A stretch of DNA of 14,982 nt from Choanephora cucurbitarum (Eukaryota; Mucoromycota; Mucoromycetes; Mucorales; Choanephoraceae): NCBI GenBank assembly GCA_025331435.1, contig JAIWNI010000265.1:1-14982 (forward strand), in the 5' to 3' direction. Below, in pieces: positions 9,489 to 14,982 of this stretch; the stretch's first letter is position 1; every line of letters starts with the position of its first letter. The notes below the pieces were generated by a model. The model was not told where the DNA came from, ran no database searches, and saw only the letters and a list, made by a program, of their open reading frames with translations. Made by a program: the position numbers and the translations under genes.

Positions 9489-11449
9489 ACCTTCGCCAAG
9501 CACCAGTAAATTGGCATCCAAAATCTTCTCTCTCAACAGAGACAGATTTAGTAGGGGGTCGCCTTCAACAGTTCGCAACAGCATGGATTCAACTCTTCCC
9601 CAACCATCACCTCTTATACGCCGTCCAACACGGTTTCAAAATTCCCTTTCACACTTCTCTTCCAGTACAATACGCTCCATCCAACTACCACGTTTACACC
9701 GCTCCACCTGGAAACCCTCATTCAGATTTAGACATTGCTCTTCTAGATCTACTGAAGAAAAAGGCTATAGAGCTCGTCCCACATACGGACCTTCACCAAA
9801 GCTTCATCAGCCCCATCTTCACAGTGCCCAAGAAGACAGGCGGGGTAAGGCCTGTCTTCAACCTCAAAGCATTGAACCAATACGTGGAATGTCCCTACTT
9901 CAAAATGGAAACGATACAAAACATCTCTCTTATGATCAGGCCGAACGACTTTCTAGTCTCCATCGACCTATCCGATGCCTTCCTCCATCTACCGCTTCAC
10001 CCGGCATCCCGCAGGTTCCTTCGCTTTCGTTGGCAAAACCAATTGTACCAATTTCGCACTACGCCATTCGACCTCAACATTGTTCCCTTTTGGTTTACAA
10101 AGATCACACGACCGATTGCGGAATGGGCCAGACAGCAGGGGATCAGGATAGCAGCCTATCTAGACGATTGGATTATAATGGGCGAATCGAAGGAAATAAT
10201 CCATCAGCACACAGCCAAAGTCTTGTCCTGTTTGCGAAGTCTGGGTTGGTTGGTCAACTTGGAGAAATCGAACCTCCACCCAGCTCAATCGTTAGAACAT
10301 CTGGGGTTTCAATTGGACACGGTCGGTATGCAGGCCTCCTTACCTGGAAAGAAGCTTCGCAACATACAACGAGCTCTTCGCCAACTACTGCTCCACCCAA
10401 TCCAATCACCGCGGAAAGTTCATAGCGTCATTATGCGTTTACAAGCGGCAACTTTCGCAGTCTTTCCGGCCAGATTATACACTCGTCATCTCTTGCATCA
10501 AAAGAACCAATGGATGAAGTTGGATCCTCGTTGGGATGTTCCGCAACAACAAAGCCCTCAAGCCCTCGAGGAGCTCCGTTGGTGGATGAACAATCTCAGC
10601 AAATGAAACGACAGATCCATGATCCCCACGACTGCAACTGCCACCTTGTACGTCGATGCATTGAACACCGGTTGGGGCTGTTCCTACCGCAACCTGACGA
10701 CATTCGGTCATTGGACTTACCAGGAGAGTCTCCAGCACATCAATTGGAAGGAGTTGATGGCTGCCTTTCTAGCTCTCCAATCCTTCCCCGGTCTCCGCCA
10801 TCAACATGTCCTGATACGGACAGACAACACAACGTCCATGGCGTACATTCAGAAGCTGGGTGTAACCCGATCGTACGACCTCATGACTTTGGCAACAACC
10901 ATCTGGAAGTGGTGTCTCCAGAGGGGTCTGACTCTATCTGCCAAACATATAGCATGGATAGAGAACAGGACAGCCAACTACCAGTCCCGACGACTGTTCT
11001 ACAAGAACCAGTGGCGAGTCCGTCCATCAACGTTTCAGTCCATCCTGCGAACCCGGGCAGTTCAAGTAGACGTGAACTTGTTCGCCGACCGGACGACAAA
11101 CCTGTGCCCAAAGTAAGCCTCATGGAAAAGAGACTCAGGAGCGTGGCAAGTGGACGCTCTCTCCGTCGATTGGTACCAGTTTCACTTGCCTTGGATAAAC
11201 CCGCCTTGGAACCTGCTGATGAAATGCGTAGAAAAGATTCGTCGGGAGCGAATCTCTCGACCAACAATTCTGGTCATCCCGTTTTGGCCGAGTGCCCCGT
11301 GGTTCCCGCTGGTCCATCAGATGTCAACATGTCCCCCAGTCATTCTGCAGGCACAGGACATAGAGATGCAATCGCCTCTCACACCTTGCCCTCTGACTCC
11401 AACCAAATCAACGCTCTCCGTTTGGATGCTCTGCGCTCCTCATCCTTGA
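9428..11449 (+). pseudogene. DIRS pol: reverse transcriptase, RNase H and methyltransferase-like tail
   Basis: The frame is open from about 9428 to TGA at 11447, with in-frame TGA at 10604-10606 and TAA at 11114-11116. RT blocks are SPIFTVPKK...VRPVFNLKALN, the first acidic block SIDLSDAFLHL, and YLDDW at 10157-10171 with both Asp intact. RNase H follows with YVDALNTGWG, NWKELMA and IRTDNTTSMAYIQ; the last expected Asp block reads RTANYQSR with Asn in place of Asp. The tail has VDVNLFADRTTN, then INPPWNLL (NPPW at 11198-11209) and PFWPSAPWFP, matching the Dam-like domain known from DIRS polyproteins. FDLNIVPFWFTK replaces the usual Phe-Gly-Leu. There is no ATG in this frame before 9905, so the start must be reached from gag or lies upstream. 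Confidence 0.9.
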
Positions 11450-12444
11450 ACAAAGGTCTGTCGCAAGAATCAATGGCTATTATCAGTCATCCTCGTTTGG
11501 TCGCCTCTGCAACCAACCGGTCATATTAACGTGGTCAGGCCTTGAAAAACGAGGTAACGATCAATGATTTTTCTGCCAGTGACTTGACCAACTTCCTCTC
11601 GCACCTTCATCGCACTCGTGGTTATCAGGTTGGTACCCTGAAACTCATTCGTGCCACTGTCACTCACCTCCACCACTCACCTGCCACCATCCGTCAACAA
11701 TCTGACAATCCTGTTGAGTCGCTGCTGGACTCTCTTGCGTCTCAAGCCCCACCTCGACCACAGTACACGCCCGCCGTTGATCTGTCGAAGGCCCTGAAGT
11801 TCCTTGCCGAAATCCCTTCTTCCACGACGACTGCATTTTCTCCTTTACAGGGAAAAGTTGCATTTCTGATGGGTATGGCTGCCTTCCTTCGTCCTTCTGA
11901 TTTGCAGCGTATAGATCTCCTTTCCTGCGTTATTGACTCCTCCGGCATCCTTTCCTCCAACGTTGTCGCTCCTAAGGAACGCCGCAAGAAACAGAGAATC
12001 ATCAAGCAGCTGACCATCCACCCACATGCCGCCAATGCTTCTCTTTGCCCAGTGGTAGCATTCCTTGCTCTTCATGACCATCATCGTTTGCAGCGGGTAC
12101 GCTCCCCTTCCGCCTTGTTTGTTCAATCCGGATTGCCAAGCCAACCAGTCTTAAGTACGACAATTGCTTCTTGGATCCGCCGCTTGATCCGAAGATCTAC
12201 TTAAGAACGCAATGTTTCTCTTCGTTCGGTTGCTGCCTCTCTTGCCCTCACCAATGGCCTTCCTCTTCAGGATATCATTACCTTGGGAAATTGGACATCT
12301 TCTACTACCTTTGAGAATCACTACAAACGCCATTCCGCAATACGTACTGATTTCACTACCGCTGTTCTGGGTGACATTCCTATCTCTATGGATAGTGATA
12401 CTGACGACTGTTTTGAGGATGCTCTCTATGACTTTCGGTCATAA
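11329..12444 (+). pseudogene. DIRS tyrosine recombinase, two in-frame stops
   Basis: I chose ATG 11329 (MSPSHSAGTG) as the first suitable start in this frame; it overlaps the end of pol by about 120 bases, as is usual in DIRS. In-frame TAA codons occur at 11527-11529 and 12202-12204, and the frame ends TAA at 12442-12444, 371 codons. The N-terminal half (LTNFLSHLHRTRGYQVGTLKLIRATVTHLH) is the core-binding domain. Catalytic blocks are AAFLRPSDLQRID (Arg codon 11890), VSLRSVAAS (second Arg 12223, with Val where other families have the paired His), LGNW (Trp 12292) and ENHYKRHS (nucleophile Tyr 12322). The enzyme would integrate the circular DNA copy. It is unrelated in detail to the Crypton recombinase at the left edge. 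Confidence 0.87.
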
Positions 12445-12468
12445 CTTTTTTCTTTGTCTCTGGATAAG

Positions 12469-12580
12469 CAATGTAATTCGTTCTAGGATAATTTCGACGG
12501 TTTCACTCATTTCTGCGAGAATCTCGTTCGACTTTGAATTGAATATTTAGACCTAAGAAATTATACAAGAACGAATTACA
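12469..12580 (+). repeat. DIRS internal complementary region
   Basis: The first part, 12469-12532, is the inverse of the left outer end (8439-8502, 61 of 64 bases). The second part, 12538-12580, is the exact inverse of the right outer end (12697-12739, 43 of 43). The five bases between, TTTGA, mark the joint of the two ends in the circular intermediate. In DIRS-1 this region is thought to template completion of the ends missing from the RNA copy. The match to both different ends is read directly. Confidence 0.92.
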
Positions 12581-12603
12581 GCCCTCCCTCCCTCCCTTTC
12601 TTT

Positions 12604-12739
12604 GTGACCTGAGCTCATATCATGATCAATTGTATAATAGTAATAGAAAACTTGTTTTTATTTCGCTGTTTTAAATTAATAAAGATGATTAAGCAATGTA
12701 ATTCGTTCTTGTATAATTTCTTAGGTCTAAATATTCAAT
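12604..12739 (-). repeat. DIRS right inverted terminal repeat
   Basis: Bases 12622-12720 are the inverse of 8476-8574 (93 of 99). The outermost bases (12721-12739) differ from the left outer end and are copied only in the internal complementary region. The short CCCTCCCTCCCTCCC tract at 12582-12597 just inside is not shared with the left end. Confidence 0.9.
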
Positions 12740-12925
12740 CACTTAAGAATTGACAGCTTGTGCCTGGGAAAGGAACATTTATTCTCCTTAATTCTCCTTT
12801 GGTTACATTATCTGCCATTATTATCCCAGCTACCGCTGTTTAATAAATTTATTCAGTCATTATTCCTTTATACATTATTCAGATTCTTATATATGCTTAT
12901 TCATAGTTGGCAAACTAATAAGAAG

Positions 12926-14982
12926 ATTTATTATTATTTTTTTGTATTAAGTGTAGACATTATTTAAACAGCGAAAATTGAAGAATTAAATTTAACTATG
13001 TACAAGTGGATGGTCCACCAAGAAAAACTCGAAAGCTATTGGCTGTCGCCAATCCTCCTGTTCAAATATGCACCGGTAGTGATACCGCCAGAGCGCACTC
13101 AGCCCGACTCCCAGGACTAAAAGTTTCTGGGTTTGCCAGAGATGAAACTCAATGGCTTATAGCGAAATCAACGCTGTCCACAGAGTCAAAGGGGACGGAA
13201 AGGCTGCACTGAGGCCAGTATACTCCAGTATCGTTTGCCAATACTCCCACTTGATGGGGCAGTCCACCCATAAATGGTACAAGGATTCGACCTCAACCCC
13301 GCAAAAGCGACAAAGAGGAGAAGAGATGGAATGAATTCCCCAAGCATGCAACTTCTCAGCTGTGCCAATGCTCCCGTGTAATAGGCGCTACCAAGGATTG
13401 AAGGCCTTCTGCGGTAAGCGAAGCGACCAAAAACATTTCCATCGAGACGTTGACAGCCGGAGAGGCGATGGCACCAAAAGGAGAACTGAGGAAGGTAGCA
13501 CAGTCCGATTGGTCTGCCAAAACTCACATATAGCACGTAACGAGGCCTGTAACACCACTGACGGACCCCAACGGCCGTCTACGACTGTCCACTCTTCCAC
13601 AGACGGCAAGTACGTGGAGAACGCAGGCAGAGGAGAAGCTACAGGTACCTCGTGGCTAGGCTCAATAAAGCGACAGTGACCTTGGATTGCCGGAAGGAGA
13701 ACGCAGGAGAAAGGAGCATTTGTGTCGGACAGAAAAAGAGTGTCAAAGAGTCAAATCAACAGCGGACGAGAGGCGCGAACGTAAGCTCGACTAGCATCCA
13801 ACGTCTGAGTGACAGAGTTGTAGCAGAGCAGGTCTTTGAGGAGGTAATGGGATGGAATTCTAGGTAATGGGAGCGTAGAATCCTGGCCAGGCCGTAGAAG
13901 TAGTAATAAAGGGATATCCAGCATCCAGTGTAATGGCCACGAGGACGAAATGGTCAAGGGTGGTAAGCGTTCAACCAGGCGTAAAAGATGAAAGACCGGT
14001 GACACCTTATGAAAGAATGGCCGGAACAAGCTGGGTGACAGCAAAATAGGCAAAAAGGAGACATGTCCAATATTTACTAGGAAGTAATCGAGAAGCCAAG
14101 GTGTGAGGAAGTCAGTCGGGAGAGGGTCTTGAATCAGACGTTTGAGATAGACCAGGTGAAGAGCCAGAGCCTGATCCTTAAAATCGATGACACCTAATCC
14201 GCCTTCACAACGAGGCCGACATATAGCTTGCCAACTAGGTTTGGGCCAAAAAGGAAGCGCAAGAGCACGAACCATAGTACGGATCTGAGACAGCCAAGGT
14301 TCGGGCAAAGTGATCACCCGCATGAGATGCCAAAGACGGCTCAGAACAAGACTATTGATCACAACTGAAAGCCCCCTCACAGAAAGACGACGAAATCGGA
14401 GATGCTCCGAGATTGCCGACAGCTTTATACGCAGTTTGTCCAAAAAATCATCCAGTTGAAGCGTACTAGAATAGAGTGGGTAGCCGAGGAGAGTCACTGC
14501 AGAAGGAGACGCAGCATCATGCCAAGCAATGCCCATCGAGTCACATATGGCCATCCAAGCTGACGAGCTAGCACCACTTAACGATACGATAGTAGTCTTG
14601 CCTTTGTTAGTCCTAGCGTTGTAAGCCCGAGAGTACAGGTGCAGAGCATCCAAAAAAGAAGGCCATTCGTCTGGGGAAGACGAAAAATCTCGAGATCATC
14701 AGCGTAAGCTAACAGCTTCAGAGGGGCAATCGGTGTTGTACGGCGTAAAGCATCCAGCGGAGAGGCAAGTAAGCGACGAATTGGACTGGCCACAGGGACA
14801 GACATGCCGCGAAAAAGAGGGCTGGCTAAGATAAATCTCAACAACGGTTCGTATGCCAAATTAAAAAATAGATGTGAAAGAGGATCACCTTGTCGAAGGC
14901 CCCGGCGTTGTAATACCGGAGAGCTCATCCAACCGTTGATGGATATCCAGATTGTCGTATTTGGGCATGCATTCAAACAAGA
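12926..14982 (-). mobile_element. LINE (non-LTR retrotransposon), 3' half
   Basis: The element runs right to left and continues past the right edge. Its last gene ends at 12992. On the minus strand an A-rich stretch, AAAAAAATAATAATAAAT at 12943-12926, follows 49 bases later and is a plausible LINE tail. If so the 3' end lies about 190 bases from the DIRS right end; the 12740-12925 bases between are AT-rich and show no gene. Base composition of the coding part is clearly more GC-rich than the spacers. Confidence 0.8.
12992..14982 (-). pseudogene. LINE reverse transcriptase with C-terminal zinc knuckle, broken, partial
   Basis: From the right edge one frame gives RGLRQGDPLS and LLAYADDLEIF (YADD at 14706-14695), RT blocks of non-LTR elements. 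A -1 shift at the T run (minus strand, 14687-14683) passes to a frame reading SSSPDEWPSFLDAL, then GYPLY, a thumb region, PSWQAICRPRCEGGLGVIDF and NPW. TGA at 13753-13751 and TAG at 13390-13388 interrupt it. The zinc knuckle C-x2-C-x8-H-x4-C (CRFCG...HLWVDC) spans 13312-13259. A third stop, TAA at 13159-13157, is followed in the same frame by 54 more family-like residues (LSALWRYHYRCIFEQ) to TAA at 12992. The protein reverse-transcribes its RNA at a nicked target. The upstream RT and endonuclease parts lie outside the window. The clade is probably L1-like, based on the zf-RVT type knuckle. Confidence 0.9.

Larger units (their letters stand above)
8432..12739 (+). mobile_element. DIRS-type tyrosine-recombinase retrotransposon, structurally complete
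   Basis: About 4.3 kb contains, in order, a left inverted repeat, gag, RT-RNase H-methyltransferase-like pol, tyrosine recombinase, an internal complementary region and a right inverted repeat. The internal region (12469-12580) is complementary to both outer ends, which differ from one another; this is diagnostic for DIRS elements, which replicate through a circular DNA and integrate by a tyrosine recombinase. The ends were set where similarity between termini and internal region stops: near ATTTAAGGTCG on the left and ATATTCAAT on the right, each uncertain by a few bases. No target duplication was seen, as expected. GC content is visibly higher than in the flanks. Confidence 0.9.

Noticed and set aside
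9433..10425. 330-codon frame inside the DIRS pol region
   Set aside because: Ser/Pro/Arg-rich shadow of the RT frame; the RT motifs are all in the other frame.
10510..11328. Long open frame upstream of the DIRS recombinase start
   Set aside because: It is in the recombinase frame but has no recombinase similarity and overlies RNase H and the methyltransferase-like tail; only the part from 11329 is kept.
12758..12967. 69-codon Leu/Phe-rich frame that could pass for a membrane peptide
   Set aside because: It comes from AT-rich spacer and LINE 3' end sequence; hydrophobicity follows from T-rich codons.
12961..12985. TTTAAACAGCGAAA near the LINE end resembling TTTAAAACAGCGAAA of the DIRS repeats
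   Set aside because: Only about 13 bases agree and flanks do not; treated as chance in AT-rich DNA.
13362..13867. Plus-strand frames opposite the LINE
   Set aside because: They are antisense shadows of the LINE protein, which has the zinc knuckle and conserved blocks on the minus strand.

Overview
The window reads as fungal DNA made almost entirely of transposable elements, most likely from a Mucoromycota (Mucorales-type) genome. The clues are two 60-base GT...AG introns with CTAAC-like branch points, AT-rich spacers, and a mix of Crypton-type tyrosine recombinase, Helitron, DIRS-type retrotransposon, Tc1/mariner-like transposase and a LINE with a C-terminal zinc knuckle. The organism call is an inference from family resemblance. 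I see no convincing ordinary host gene.

Layout from left to right. (1) 1-1258, minus strand: an undamaged, one-intron Crypton/Ndc10-like tyrosine recombinase that runs off the left edge, with a TATA box at 1307-1315. (2) 1259-1763: a non-coding spacer between divergent genes, holding a hairpin, a CRE-type palindrome and a weak inverted repeat. (3) 1764-about 6500, plus strand: a Helitron. Its Rep-helicase gene (zinc finger with intron, HUH relaxase, PIF1-type helicase) is broken by four single-base losses and two in-frame stops. A C-free G-rich tract and a GC-rich end with CTAG|T follow. (4) 6615-7012: a decayed, 5'-truncated Tc1/mariner-like transposase. (5) 7013-8207: AT-rich, no gene seen. 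(6) 8208-8388: a 173-bp MITE flanked by TA (TATA). (7) 8432-12739: a structurally complete DIRS-type retrotransposon with split inverted repeats, gag, RT-RNase H-methyltransferase-like pol, tyrosine recombinase and a two-part internal complementary region. Its ORFs carry in-frame stops but no frameshift that I could see. (8) About 12926-14982, minus strand: the 3' half of a LINE with RT, thumb/connection region and zinc knuckle. It has one frameshift and three stops and runs off the right edge.

These elements do not form a pathway; this is a nest of independent mobile elements. Two unrelated tyrosine-recombinase families (Crypton and DIRS), a rolling-circle HUH transposase, a DDE transposase and a target-primed RT lie within 15 kb. 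Two points deserve most attention. All six clear frameshifts, in three unrelated elements, are net -1 and each can be explained by one lost base in a homopolymer run, so assembly error must be excluded before these genes are called dead. The Crypton recombinase keeps every expected catalytic residue and has a plausible promoter and intron, so it is the one gene here that looks functional.
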